Source: Bin87 sp034423115 (lineage in GTDB: Bacteria; Chloroflexota; Dehalococcoidia; Lucifugimonadales; UBA3495). Taken from it: a stretch of DNA of 64,000 nucleotides. The position numbers and the translations under genes are program-made. Under the pieces are notes generated by a model. The model worked only from the letters and a program-made list of their open reading frames with translations, ran no database searches and had not been told where the DNA came from. Location: contig DAOUJD010000063.1 of assembly GCA_034423115.1 (NCBI GenBank), forward strand, positions 112,284-176,283. The letters are read 5' to 3'. Every line of letters begins with the position of its first letter. Position 1 is the stretch's first letter. Below are positions 24,891 through 33,668 of this stretch, piece by piece.

Positions 24891-25949
24891 CTAAGCGACC
24901 GCGGCCAGACGCCGCACGGTCCCGTTGACGCGAGACAGGGCTTCGTCGACGTCGGCGGAGGAGATGTGGCGGTGGGTTACCATGCGCAGCGATTGTTCGC
25001 GGCTGTGGCTGACGAGGACACCGTCCTCGCGGAGAGCGGTGATCACCTCGCGGGCGTCGCCAACCTTATCACGGTCAACCTCGAAGATCACGATATTGGT
25101 GTGGATGCTGTCGGGGTCCACGGTCAAGCCGTCGATATTGGCGAGGCCAGCAGCCAGGCGTCGGGCGTTGGCGTGGTCGTCGGCGAGGCGTTCGACCATG
25201 GTGTCCAGGGCCACCACTCCGGCGGCGGCGAGGACTCCGGCCTGCCGCATTCCGCCGCCCACCATCTTGCGCCATTTGCGCGCACGGGTGATGAATTCCT
25301 GGGAGCCGCAGAGCACGGAGCCGACGGGGCAGGACAGGGCCTTGGAGAGGCAGAAACTAACGTCGTCAACGTCTTTGGTGAGTTCGGCGGCAGGGACTTC
25401 GAGGGCGACGGCCGCGTTGAATATGCGGGCACCGTCGAGGTGGACGGCGGCGCCGGCGGCGTGGGCGACATCGACGACTTCCTTAGTGTCCTGTGGGGTC
25501 ATCACGCCGCCGCTGCAGCGGTTGTGGGTGTTTTCCAAGCAGACCAGGGTAGTGGCCGGCACGTGGATGTTGGAGGCGTCGCGAATGGCGGCCTGGACGC
25601 TCTCGGCGGAAATCTTGCCGTTGGTCTCGTTGGGGACGAGGCGGACCTGGGCGCCGGATAGGGCCGTGGGGCCGCCCGACTCGTTCCAAAACATGTGGGC
25701 CTCCTGGCCCATGATCATCTCGTCGCCGCGGCTGCACCAGGTCAGAGCGGCGATCAGGTTGCTCATGGTGCCGCTTGCCGTCAGCAGACCCGCTTCCTGC
25801 CCCAACATCTCCGCGGCGCGCTCTTGGAGAGCATTGATGGTGGGGTCTTCGCCGAACACGTCGTCGCCGACTTCAGCGTCCGCCATCGCGCGGCGCATCT
25901 CGTCGGTGGGATGCGTAATCGTGTCGCTCCGCAGGTCGATTGCAGCCAT
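24891..25949 (-). CDS. ltaE: low-specificity threonine aldolase family (PLP)
   Basis: The protein has 352 residues and a fold-type I PLP enzyme layout. The N-terminus is IDLRSDTITHPTDEMRRAM, followed by VGDDVFGEDPTINALQE, the cofactor strand HLDGARIFNAAVAL (about 170-183) and the Schiff-base lysine in SFCLSKALSCPVGSVLCG (Lys203). It cleaves L-threonine or allo-threonine to glycine and acetaldehyde. ATG with GAGGAG six bases before it. First gene of a probable two-gene unit with the isochorismatase-fold gene. Confidence 0.9.
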   Translation of the reverse strand: MAAIDLRSDTITHPTDEMRRAMADAEVGDDVFGEDPTINALQERAAEMLGQEAGLLTASGTMSNLIAALTWCSRGDEMIMGQEAHMFWNESGGPTALSGAQVRLVPNETNGKISAESVQAAIRDASNIHVPATTLVCLENTHNRCSGGVMTPQDTKEVVDVAHAAGAAVHLDGARIFNAAVALEVPAAELTKDVDDVSFCLSKALSCPVGSVLCGSQEFITRARKWRKMVGGGMRQAGVLAAAGVVALDTMVERLADDHANARRLAAGLANIDGLTVDPDSIHTNIVIFEVDRDKVGDAREVITALREDGVLVSHSREQSLRMVTHRHISSADVDEALSRVNGTVRRLAAVA

Positions 25950-26083
25950 GTCGTCTCCTCGAAGGCAGTGGTCGGTATGAGTGTGGTGGGCGTCATTCTA
26001 GCACCAACCGTTCGCTGGCACTACGGGGCCGCCCGTCGGTCAGGGCATTTGGATTATCGGTCTAAACCGGGTTGAGGGCATGG

Positions 26084-26416
26084 CTAACGCGCAGGCGCGG
26101 GTAGGTCCCAGCGGAGGAATGCGCGGTAGCGGTGGTCCCAGGCCCAGGGGAGGAGGTCGAGGACGATTGATTCAGGCTCAGGGACGTCGCCCTGGCGTAT
26201 GGTGTCGTCAAGGTAGCGGCGGAGTCTCATGAAGGTGGGCAGTCGGAAGCCGGCTTTGGCAATGCGGGCGATGACGTCGGCGGGTTTGGGAGGTTCCGAG
26301 GGATCCCAGTCCTCGGAGACCGCATCGGCGATGCGGCGGAGCTTGATGATGGCGAGTTCGGGGGCGAACTTGCGCTTGAGGATGTTGATGCGACGGTGGA
26401 TTTGGGAAAGGGTCAT
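26084..26416 (-). CDS. 110-residue protein of the CAGGGC element, copy A
   Basis: This is a small basic protein of unknown function. The N-terminal half is a charged helix (MTLSQIHRRINILKRKFAPE, then LAIIKLRRIADAV), followed by WDPSEPPKPADVIARI, AGFRLPTF and an invariant ending FLRWDLPAPAR. By hand alignment 73 of 110 residues are identical to copy B. The length is the same with no gaps and the changes are mostly conservative, so the frame is under selection. No helix-turn-helix, nuclease or transposase motif is recognised. Iterons lie about 95 bases ahead of its start and could be its binding sites. Confidence 0.6.
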   Translation of the reverse strand: MTLSQIHRRINILKRKFAPELAIIKLRRIADAVSEDWDPSEPPKPADVIARIAKAGFRLPTFMRLRRYLDDTIRQGDVPEPESIVLDLLPWAWDHRYRAFLRWDLPAPAR

Positions 26417-26508
26417 GGGATTACCTCGGACGGGAGAGTATTTTCATGGATGAGCAGGATGGAAAGGATTGGCTATGTGGTCGGAATGGCGGCGATTTTT
26501 TGGAAATC

Positions 26509-26567
26509 CCGCTCATTTCCGCTCATTTCCGTCTATTTGAGTAGGGCGTCGGGGTGGGTTGTGGGGG
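26509..26567 (+). repeat. three 10-base iterons plus G-quadruplex-type tract, copy A
   Basis: CCGCTCATTT (26509-26518), CCGCTCATTT (26519-26528) and CCGTCTATTT (26529-26538) are directly tandem. Six bases on begin four G-runs (26544-26567) with spacers CGTC, T and TTGT, fitting the G3+N1-7 quadruplex rule. The G-rich strand is opposite to the coding strand of the 110-codon gene. The same module occurs in copy B and, inverted, at 20749-20817. Confidence 0.6.
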
Positions 26568-26850
26568 CAAATGGAGGTGGCGAGGGCGGTTTTGGGGGCG
26601 ATATTGGTGGTTTTGGCGGGCATTTGAGAAGGTTTGGGGGAGCGGCGTTGCTGAGTTCGGTGTTTGGATGTGGGGATTGGAATGGCTCGGGGCCTGGGTG
26701 GCGGTTGGATTTGGGGTATCAGTTAATTATGGTAAAGATGGGTGAATGGTGGAAGCAAAGGGGAAGTGTCATTCGCAGTGAGAAAGGGCAGAGAGGGGAT
26801 TCCCTGGAGAATCGAAAAGCCCGGCCCGTCGACAAACCTGCTATGATTAT

Positions 26851-26973
26851 CAGGGCCATTCCAAAGTTACATGATCTTCTAGCATCCGCTCGTCCTGAGC
26901 CTGTCGAAGGACGAGCTCGTGGTTCGACAGGCTCACCATGAGCGGGACGCATGGAGACTTTGAAAAGGCCCTG
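26851..26973. mobile_element. 123-bp CAGGGC mini-element carrying a REP hairpin
   Basis: The ends CAGGGCCATTCCAAAGTT and, inverted, CAGGGCCTTTTCAAAGTC agree at 15 of 18 bases. The flanks TATGATTAT (26842-26850 and 26974-26982) are perfect 9-base direct repeats. The interior (about 26889-26947) is a long hairpin whose arms contain TGAGCCTGTCGAA and TTCGACAGGCTCA. No coding capacity. It begins 18 bases after the duplication that ends copy A, and lies upstream of the alpha/beta hydrolase gene. Confidence 0.75.
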
Positions 26974-27028
26974 TATGATTATTGCGACTTGTTGACAACG
27001 CTGGGCACGAAAGCAACGGGAGGGCATC

Positions 27029-27673
27029 ATGCGGCAGAGCGCGGTGAGCTTCATAACCAAGGGACTGACCCTGGAAGGCATAATTGCACTGCCGGACGGT
27101 GAAGGACCGTTCCCGGGCGTGGTGATGTGCCATCCGCACCCGCTGAGGGGCGGCAACATGGACAACAACGTGGTCGTGGCGGTCACATTCGGGCTGGCGG
27201 ACGCAGGCATCGCATCGCTGAGGTTCAACTTCCGCGGGGTGGGCAACAGCCAGGGCGAGCACGCCGAGGGCGAGAAGGAGCACGAGGAAACGCTGGTTGC
27301 GATGGACTTCCTGGGGGCGTTGCCCGACGTGGACGACGACCGCATCGGGTTGGGCGGGTACTCGTTCAGCACGCGGGTGATCTGCGCGCACAAGCAGCTT
27401 TACAAGAAACCCAAGGCCATTGCCCTGGTAGCCCCGTCGATCGAGGCAATTACCGGTAGTCCCTTGCAGAAACACAAGACGCCGCGACTGATCATAACCG
27501 GCGGGCGCGACCGCCTGGTGGCTGCGGAAGGGGTGGACGAGCAACTGGCGAAATTTGATCCCCCGGCGGAATACCACGTGGTTCCGGCGGCGGACCATTT
27601 CTGGGTGGGGCAAGAGCGCGAGATGGCCGAAACGGTGGTGCAGTTCTTCCTGAGTCATCTGGCCACCCCTTAG
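27029..27673 (+). CDS. alpha/beta hydrolase (COG2945-like)
   Basis: The protein has 214 residues. Features are VVMCHPHPLRGGNMDN (HPHP with oxyanion-hole context), LRFNFRGVGNSQGEH, the nucleophile elbow GLGGYSFSTRV (Ser in GYSFS), the acid ITGGRDRLV and the catalytic His in AADHFW. Probably a small cytoplasmic serine hydrolase; the substrate is unknown. GGGAGGG precedes the ATG. lspA starts two bases after its stop, so they are likely co-transcribed. Confidence 0.85.
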   Translation: MRQSAVSFITKGLTLEGIIALPDGEGPFPGVVMCHPHPLRGGNMDNNVVVAVTFGLADAGIASLRFNFRGVGNSQGEHAEGEKEHEETLVAMDFLGALPDVDDDRIGLGGYSFSTRVICAHKQLYKKPKAIALVAPSIEAITGSPLQKHKTPRLIITGGRDRLVAAEGVDEQLAKFDPPAEYHVVPAADHFWVGQEREMAETVVQFFLSHLATP

Positions 27674-27675
27674 CG

Positions 27676-28305
27676 ATGCTCCAATTTCTCAAAGGCCGCA
27701 CCCCGATTTATCGGGACTGGACTCTCTTACAACTTGCGGCCCTGGCGTTGGCGCTGGACCAACTGACCAAGTTCGTCGTCCGACAAACCCTGGAATGGCA
27801 CCATTCGTGGCCGGCGACCGGTCTGTTCCGCTTTACGCACATACACAACACCGGCAGCGCGTTTGGCCTGTTCCAGGACCAGAACCTGCCGCTGCTGTTT
27901 GTTTCCCTGGTGGGCGTCCTGGTGCTGGCTTACATCTACCAGAGCCAGGAACGGCCGACGGTGCTGCTGAGGGTGAGCATTGCGCTGATGCTGGGGGGCG
28001 CACTGGGCAACCTGATTGATCGGATTCACCAGGGGCATGTGACGGACTTTATTGATGTTGGGCCCTGGCCGGTTTTCAACCTCGCGGATTCAGCCATCGT
28101 CGTCGGACTGATCATGATGGGATGGATGCTGGTGATGCGGCGTGACCAACCCGATGTGGCGATGGCGGATTCCCAACGAGACGAATCGGATTACGCGGAT
28201 TGTCCGCTGTGCGATGGTCCCATGATCGCGCTTTCCAACGGGGCGCGGTGCGCGGATTGCGGGGTGCGGGAGCGAATCATCCCGTTGGCGGACCGAGATC
28301 CGTGA
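27676..28305 (+). CDS. lspA: signal peptidase II with C-terminal zinc ribbon
   Basis: The protein has 209 residues. It has four membrane helices and the lipoprotein signal peptidase motifs DQLTKFVV, HIHNTGSAFGLF, LGGALGNLIDRI, VTDFIDVG and FNLADSAI. The last two hold the catalytic Asp pair. It removes signal peptides from lipidated prolipoproteins, and this window encodes at least two candidates. Unusually, after the last helix there is a roughly 55-residue tail with CPLCDGPMIALSNGARCADC, a CxxC...CxxC zinc ribbon. LspA is normally about 150-170 residues without it. The stop overlaps the GTG of rluD (GTGA). Confidence 0.9.
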   Translation: MLQFLKGRTPIYRDWTLLQLAALALALDQLTKFVVRQTLEWHHSWPATGLFRFTHIHNTGSAFGLFQDQNLPLLFVSLVGVLVLAYIYQSQERPTVLLRVSIALMLGGALGNLIDRIHQGHVTDFIDVGPWPVFNLADSAIVVGLIMMGWMLVMRRDQPDVAMADSQRDESDYADCPLCDGPMIALSNGARCADCGVRERIIPLADRDP

Positions 28306-29255
28306 CGTTGGACGCGGCTGCCGGAGAGCGAGAGTACCCTTTCGTCGTTGATGAGAGCGTCGCGCCGACACGGCTGGATGCGTGGCTGGCTGGCCGCTCG
28401 GAGATGGCCGAGGCGGGGTTGTCGCGGAGCCGGTTGCAGAGTTTGGCGTCGGAGGGTTGCATTACGGTAAACGGGGCAGTCGCACGACCGGCGCAACGAG
28501 TGAGAGCGGGCGACGCCGTCAAGGTGTGCGTGCCGCCGGTTCGGGCGCTGGAGGATCTGATTCCACAGGACATACCGGTCGGGGTGGTGTACGAGGATTC
28601 CCACGTTGTTGTTGTGGACAAGCCGGCCGGGATGCCGGTGCATCCGGGGCCCGGGCATCCGGATGGAACGTTGGTCAACGCGCTGCTGGCGTGCTGTCCG
28701 GACATCCGCGGGATCGGCGGCGAATTGCGGCCCGGCATCGTGCACCGGCTGGATCAGGACACGTCGGGTCTGCTGGTGGCGGCCAAGACGCAGTTGGCGC
28801 TCCAGAATCTCAGCGAGCAGATGATGCGGCGCGAGATGCACAAGGAGTACACGGCGGTGTCCGTGGGGATGGTAACGCCCGAGTCTGGAACCATCGATGC
28901 GCCGATTGACCGCGATCCGCGACACCGGCAACGGATGGCGGTGAACGTGGGTGGCCGCAATGCCCGTACGCACTATGAGACGCAGGAGGAGCTTGACGGG
29001 CATACTCTGTTGGCGGTGCGGCTGGAAACGGGGCGCACACACCAGATACGCGTACACCTGACCTACCTCGGGTACCCGGTTTTGGGCGATGGGGTATATG
29101 GCAAAGCGAGTGGACTGCTAGACCGCCAATTCCTCCACGCCGCGCGGTTGGGGTTCAGGCATCCGGAGTCGGGCGAATGGATGGAGTACCAAGCCGCGCT
29201 GCCGGCTGAGTTGGCTGCTGTCCTGGGCACCCTCAGAACCGGGGCTGCGCTATAA
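28302..29255 (+). CDS. rluD: RluD-family 23S rRNA pseudouridine synthase
   Basis: The protein has 317 residues. An N-terminal S4-like domain (LDAWLAGRS...SRSRLQSLASEGCITVNG) is followed by the RluA/RluD catalytic domain: VVVDKPAGMPVHPGPGH, GIVHRLDQDTSGLLV with the catalytic Asp, and LETGRTHQIRVHL. It isomerises specific uridines in rRNA. The open frame extends upstream into lspA, but the GTG at 28302 overlapping the lspA stop is the evident start. Its own stop TAA is part of a TATAAT box for glnS. Confidence 0.9.
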   Translation: MTLDAAAGEREYPFVVDESVAPTRLDAWLAGRSEMAEAGLSRSRLQSLASEGCITVNGAVARPAQRVRAGDAVKVCVPPVRALEDLIPQDIPVGVVYEDSHVVVVDKPAGMPVHPGPGHPDGTLVNALLACCPDIRGIGGELRPGIVHRLDQDTSGLLVAAKTQLALQNLSEQMMRREMHKEYTAVSVGMVTPESGTIDAPIDRDPRHRQRMAVNVGGRNARTHYETQEELDGHTLLAVRLETGRTHQIRVHLTYLGYPVLGDGVYGKASGLLDRQFLHAARLGFRHPESGEWMEYQAALPAELAAVLGTLRTGAAL

Positions 29256-29256
29256 T
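29251..29256 (+). promoter_or_regulatory. -10 element for glnS overlapping the rluD stop
   Basis: TATAAT in GCGCTATAAT contains the TAA stop of rluD. It lies 49 bases ahead of the glnS ATG and gives a leader of about 43 bases. No strong -35 is visible. Confidence 0.4.
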
Positions 29257-29305
29257 CGATAGTTGTGCCCGCACTGATCATTGTCATTGGAGCCAAGCGA
29301 GGGAA

Positions 29306-31012
29306 ATGAGCGATAGCCAAGCTGCACCTTCCGGGGACGTACCCGCCGATTTTATTCGCAGCATCATCACCGAGGACCAGGCGTCCGGCGCGTACGACGG
29401 CCGGGTCGTGACACGGTTTCCACCCGAGCCGAACGGCTACCTGCACATCGGGCATGCCAAGTCGATTTGCCTCAATTTCGGCGTGGGCGAGCAGTATTCC
29501 GGCGCGCGTTGCCACATGCGGTTCGATGACACCAACCCCACCCGGGAAGATATCGAATACGTGGAGTCCATATTGGCGGACGTTGAGTGGTTGGGCTTCG
29601 ACTGGGACGAACACCTCTATTACGCGTCTGACTATTTTGAGGAGCTGTACCAGTACGCCGAGCAACTAATATTGGACGGCAACGCGTACGTGGACAGCTT
29701 GACGGCGGATGAGATTCGCGAGCACCGGGGCACGCTGACGGAACCCGGGCGCGAGAGTCCGGACCGGAACCGCCCTACCGAGGAAAGTTTGGACCTGTTT
29801 CGGCGGATGCGCGCAGGCGAATTCGCGGATGGCGACTATGTGCTACGGGCCAAGATCGACATGGCGTCGCCCAATCTGAATATGCGCGACCCGGTGCTCT
29901 ACCGGATCCGCCACGCCGAACATCACCGGACGGGCGACGACTGGTGCATCTACCCGATGTATGACTACGCGCACTCGCTTTCTGATTCTATCGAGGGCAT
30001 TACGCACTCGCTATGCACGCTGGAATTCGAGGACCATCGGCCGCTGTATGACTGGTGCCAGGAAGTGCTGGGCATCTACCGGAGCCGTCAGATCGAGTTC
30101 GCCCGACTGAACTTGACCCATACGGTGATGAGCAAACGGATGCTGCGGCGGCTGGTGGAGGACGATTACGTAGCGGGTTGGGACGACCCACGTATGCCGA
30201 CGCTTAGCGCCCTGCGCCGGCGAGGTTACACGCCGGAGTCGATTCGCGACATGTGCGAGCGAGTCGGAGTGGCGCGACGGAATACGGTGACGGAGTTAGC
30301 GTTGCTGGAGCATTGCCTGCGGGAAGACCTCAACCGGCGAGCGCCGCGCCGCATGGCCGTGTTGAATCCCCTCAAGGTGGTGATCACCAACTATCCAGAG
30401 GGCGAAAGCGAGGAATTTGCTGCGGTCAATAACCCCGAGGACGATTCCATGGGGACTCGCAGCGTCCCGTTCGGCCGAGAGATCTATATCGAACGGGACG
30501 ACTTCATGGAGGATCCGCCGCGCCGGTTTTACCGTTTAGCGCCAGATCGGGAGGTCAGGCTGCGCTACGCTTGCCTGATAACCTGTACCGACGTGGTGAA
30601 GGATGCGGATGGCAACGTAGTTGAAGTGCGTTGCACCTATGACCCCGAAAGTCGCGGCGGGAATGCTCCGGATGGGCGACGGGTACAGGGAACTATCCAC
30701 TGGGTGTCCGCCGCGCATGCGGAGCGGGTAGAGGTTCGCCTCTACGATAACCTGTTCACGGACCCTGACCCAGCGGGAGCCGCATCGGACTCGGGAGGCG
30801 ATTTTGTGGACCTGATCAACCCTGATTCCCTGGAAGTCGCGACCGCGATGGCGGAACCGTCGCTTGCGACCGCTCAACCTGGGGACCGCTACCAATTCGA
30901 GCGGTTGGGGTATTTCTGCGCGGATCCGGATTCTGCCAAGGGAGCCCCGGTGTTCAACCGGACCACGACGCTCCGGGACAGTTGGGCGCGCATCAGCCAG
31001 CGACAGGGGTGA
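29306..31012 (+). CDS. glnS: glutaminyl-tRNA synthetase
   Basis: The protein has 568 residues. The class I signature is TRFPPEPNGYLHIGHAKSIC with HIGH, and the KMSKS-like loop is VMSKRMLRRLV. The GlnRS-type segments MRFDDTNPTREDIEYVESI and TLEFEDHRPLYDWCQEVLG follow, then a two-part anticodon-binding beta-barrel at the C-terminus. It charges tRNA-Gln directly. Many bacteria lack it and use GatCAB transamidation, so its presence suggests direct Gln-tRNA synthesis here. ATG after GAGGGAA. gltX follows directly on the same strand. Confidence 0.93.
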   Translation: MSDSQAAPSGDVPADFIRSIITEDQASGAYDGRVVTRFPPEPNGYLHIGHAKSICLNFGVGEQYSGARCHMRFDDTNPTREDIEYVESILADVEWLGFDWDEHLYYASDYFEELYQYAEQLILDGNAYVDSLTADEIREHRGTLTEPGRESPDRNRPTEESLDLFRRMRAGEFADGDYVLRAKIDMASPNLNMRDPVLYRIRHAEHHRTGDDWCIYPMYDYAHSLSDSIEGITHSLCTLEFEDHRPLYDWCQEVLGIYRSRQIEFARLNLTHTVMSKRMLRRLVEDDYVAGWDDPRMPTLSALRRRGYTPESIRDMCERVGVARRNTVTELALLEHCLREDLNRRAPRRMAVLNPLKVVITNYPEGESEEFAAVNNPEDDSMGTRSVPFGREIYIERDDFMEDPPRRFYRLAPDREVRLRYACLITCTDVVKDADGNVVEVRCTYDPESRGGNAPDGRRVQGTIHWVSAAHAERVEVRLYDNLFTDPDPAGAASDSGGDFVDLINPDSLEVATAMAEPSLATAQPGDRYQFERLGYFCADPDSAKGAPVFNRTTTLRDSWARISQRQG

Positions 31013-31103
31013 AAGCCGCCGGCTTCACGAGGGTAGAATTTCGCCCAACGGATCCGGGTATGCCGCTACCCGAACCGGGACACGATTTGAGGAGGGAGCC
31101 CTG

Positions 31104-32576
31104 ATGTCAAGTCCCATACGAGCGCGTTACGCGCCCAGCCCGACGGGGAACCCCCACATCGGCAATATCCGCACGGCGATGTTCAACTGGCTTTTCGCCA
31201 GAAGGAACGGGGGGCAATTCGTGGTGCGGGTGGAGGATACCGACCAGGGTCGCATCACCGAAGGCGCGGTGGACAACATCCTCGACGGCCTGGAGTGGCT
31301 CGGAATTGACTGGGACGAAGGGCCTCGGGTCGGCGGACCGTACGGACCGTATTTCCAGTCGGAGCGGCTGGAGCGCTACGCCGCCGCCGCTGAGCAGTTG
31401 ATTGCGTCGGGGAATGCGTACCGCTGCTACTGTTCACCCGAGCGTGTGGCCGAATTGCGCAAAGACCAGGCCCGCAACAAGCAGAGACAGGGCTACGACA
31501 GCCGCTGCCGGTTTCTTTCGGACAGCGAACGTGAGGCCAACGAGGCGGCCGGGCTGCCGTCGGTGGTGCGGTTCGCCATGCCGCAATCCGGCATCACATC
31601 GGTGGAGGATGTCATTCGGGGCCATGTGGAATGGCAGAACGAACTGACGGACGACTTCGTGCTGATCAAGAGCGATGGTTTTCCCACCTATCACATGGCG
31701 GTGGTGGTGGACGATCACGCGATGCAGATCAGCCATATTTTGAGGGCGGAGGAGTGGCTGCCAAGCACGCCGCGTCACGTTCAACTGTTCCGCGCCCTGG
31801 ATTTGCCGATGCCCCAATTCGGGCACCTTCCGATGATCCTGGGTTCGGACCGGGCGAAGCTATCCAAGCGGCACGGTGCGACGTCGCTGCTGGAATACCG
31901 GGACGACGGCTTCGTGCCGGACGCGCTGGTCAACTTCATGGTGTTGCTGGGTTGGTCGCTGGATGGTGAAACGGACGTCATGACGGTGGACACCGTCAAG
32001 GACAATTTCACCTTGGAACGAGTGGGCAAGCCAGCGGCCATTTTTGACCTGGACAAGCTCCAGTGGATGAACGGCGTTTACATCCGGCAGATGAGTGTCG
32101 AAGATTTGGCCGACCGGATACTCCCGTTCCTGGAACGCGAGTATTCCGGCAAGTTGTTGCCGATCGATCAGGAATACCTGCTGCGCATAACGCCATTGGT
32201 GCAGGAACGTCTGAAGACCCTGGCTGACGCACCGGATATGCTGTCGTATTTCTTTGAGGACGAATTGCAATACGAGGCCGAGAGCGTGGTGCAAAGGGGA
32301 ATGGACGTTCCCGGAACTCTCGCAGCACTGCGACGGGCCAGCGACGACCTATCCGGGGTGAGTGAATCGGATTTCAATCATGAAGATCTGGAAGCCTTGC
32401 TAAGAGCGACCGGCCAGGATTTGGAGCTATCGGGGCGACAGTTTTTCGGAGCGCTGCGCACGGCCATCACGGGGCGTACGGCGACTCCTCCGCTGTTTGA
32501 GATGATGGAAGTAATGGGCCAAGACCGGGTGGTCAAACGGTTGAACGCCGCGGCAGAAAAACTGACGGCTGCCTAG
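31104..32576 (+). CDS. gltX: glutamyl-tRNA synthetase
   Basis: The protein has 490 residues. ARYAPSPTGNPHIGNIRTA (HIGH-type PHIGN), VRVEDTDQGR, the tRNA-binding region, and the KMSKS-like DRAKLSKRHGATS are all present, then the helical anticodon-binding C-terminus. The frame opens 240 bases upstream, but the ATG at 31104, preceded by GGAGGG, is clearly the start. It charges tRNA-Glu. The stop overlaps the convergent channel gene by four bases. glnS lies 91 bases upstream. Confidence 0.94.
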   Translation: MSSPIRARYAPSPTGNPHIGNIRTAMFNWLFARRNGGQFVVRVEDTDQGRITEGAVDNILDGLEWLGIDWDEGPRVGGPYGPYFQSERLERYAAAAEQLIASGNAYRCYCSPERVAELRKDQARNKQRQGYDSRCRFLSDSEREANEAAGLPSVVRFAMPQSGITSVEDVIRGHVEWQNELTDDFVLIKSDGFPTYHMAVVVDDHAMQISHILRAEEWLPSTPRHVQLFRALDLPMPQFGHLPMILGSDRAKLSKRHGATSLLEYRDDGFVPDALVNFMVLLGWSLDGETDVMTVDTVKDNFTLERVGKPAAIFDLDKLQWMNGVYIRQMSVEDLADRILPFLEREYSGKLLPIDQEYLLRITPLVQERLKTLADAPDMLSYFFEDELQYEAESVVQRGMDVPGTLAALRRASDDLSGVSESDFNHEDLEALLRATGQDLELSGRQFFGALRTAITGRTATPPLFEMMEVMGQDRVVKRLNAAAEKLTAA

Positions 32577-33499
32577 CCGGCGGGACGGGCTCCTGAAGAG
32601 TCGCCCGGCAACGGCTGGCCGCAATGGGGGCAGAGACCGTCGGATGATTGCGGCTCGTCCATTCGAAGGGTGCTAGCCTCGTAGGTCGAGTCGGCCTCCA
32701 TCATGCCGGCGCTGAGGATCCCTGCCGGCAGGGCGAAGAGCCCGATCCCGAGCACGGCGATGACCGCCGCTAAGGCCCGTCCCGGCGCGGTAATCGGTAC
32801 CGCGTCGCCGTAACCCACCGTGGTCAGCGTCACCACGCTCCACCACATGGCCGCCGGAATGCTGGGGAATTTGTCCGGCTGGGCTTGGGTTTCCGCAAAG
32901 TACATCAGGGCAGCGGCTATGACCAGCGCGACGAGCAGGCCGGCTACGGTGGTGAGCAGTTGGCTGCCTTTCAATCGTATCGCCATTCCCAAGCGGCGCG
33001 CCGCCGGGAAGTACCGGGCGAGCTTGGCGGTGCGGGTGAGGAGTCGCACGGTCAAAAGAAAGGACAAACTGGGGCCCACGCCGCTGAACAAAAATATGAT
33101 CACCCCCGCTGCTGAGGGGGCCAATGCGGTCAGATCCACCAGAGCATTGGGGGAACGGGCGTAGCGCCAGCGATGGCGCCATTCGGACCCGTCGGTGTTG
33201 GCGTCGGATTCAGGGGCAGTCCACAGCCGAAGAGCGTACTCCACCATGAATATGGAGACGGTGCAGTACTCGATAATGTGGAATCCCAGGGTGAACGATG
33301 CGGCGAATTTCGGTACAGTCCAGAGGATCAGCGAGACCGAGTTGATGAGGATGACGACTACGAGGAGGGACTCCACCAGGAACGGGGGATTGATTCGCCC
33401 GGGTCTGAAAATCTGGTAGCCAAAGCCGGTGTTGGGTTCCAGCAACACGTAAAGCCGGCGTCGAAAGCGCGTGGAACCGGTGCGTTCAGATAGAGACAT
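32573..33499 (-). CDS. voltage-gated potassium channel-type membrane protein
   Basis: The protein has 308 residues. There are six hydrophobic segments. S4 carries spaced Arg/Lys (LLTVRLLTRTAKLARYFPAA). The pore has WWSVVTLTTVGYGDAVP with the TVGYGD selectivity filter, then the last helix (ALAAVIAVLGIGLFALPAGI). This is a KvAP/Kch-like channel of the inner membrane. The C-terminal tail has CPHCGQPLPGD, a zinc-knuckle half, instead of an RCK domain. Convergent with gltX. Confidence 0.88.
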   Translation of the reverse strand: MSLSERTGSTRFRRRLYVLLEPNTGFGYQIFRPGRINPPFLVESLLVVVILINSVSLILWTVPKFAASFTLGFHIIEYCTVSIFMVEYALRLWTAPESDANTDGSEWRHRWRYARSPNALVDLTALAPSAAGVIIFLFSGVGPSLSFLLTVRLLTRTAKLARYFPAARRLGMAIRLKGSQLLTTVAGLLVALVIAAALMYFAETQAQPDKFPSIPAAMWWSVVTLTTVGYGDAVPITAPGRALAAVIAVLGIGLFALPAGILSAGMMEADSTYEASTLRMDEPQSSDGLCPHCGQPLPGDSSGARPAG

Positions 33500-33637
33500 A
33501 TCGTTGGAGTCCGGGTCTATGGTAGGGGCCGGGTAAGAGGGCGCGGTTCGCTCCGGGTATGGCCGGAACGGGGGTGAAACCGATTGTGAAATTTGGTGAA
33601 AATTTATAAATTTTCTGTAAAAAAGTATATTTTGGTA

Positions 33638-33668
33638 TTGACGCCGATTGAATGGGGGGCTGTAGAGT
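33638..33668 (+). promoter_or_regulatory. probable promoter for the metallo-beta-lactamase-fold gene
   Basis: TTGACG (33638-33643) is followed by TGTAGA at 17 bases or TAGAGT at 19 bases. It lies next to an AT-rich patch with a perfect 16-base palindrome AAAATTTATAAATTTT (33599-33614). Transcription would start near 33675, leaving a leader of about 170 bases. The rest of the gap (33500-33847) contains a small hairpin (ACTCT/AGAGT around 33722-33735) and no gene I can support. Confidence 0.45.

Larger units (their letters stand above)
26041..26823. mobile_element. 783-bp CAGGGC element, copy A
   Basis: The left end is CAGGGCATTTGGATTATC. The right end, read inward, is CGGGCTTTTCGATTCTC. They form imperfect terminal inverted repeats. 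Flanking repeats GCCCGTCGGT (26031-26040) and GCCCGTCGAC (26824-26833) agree at 8 of 10 bases, consistent with an aged 10-base target duplication. Inside are a 110-codon gene on the minus strand (26084-26416), three 10-base iterons, a G-run tract and a long G-rich non-coding stretch to about 26760. Copy B at 36555 is colinear over its whole length. No transposase is encoded, so movement would need a transposase supplied in trans. Ends of CAGGG type with 8-10-base duplications recall the ISAs1 family. Confidence 0.75.

Noticed and set aside
26396..26941. Frames inside the G-rich part of copy A and the mini-element
   Set aside because: Gly/Trp-rich translations of G-runs, not kept in frame between copies A and B.
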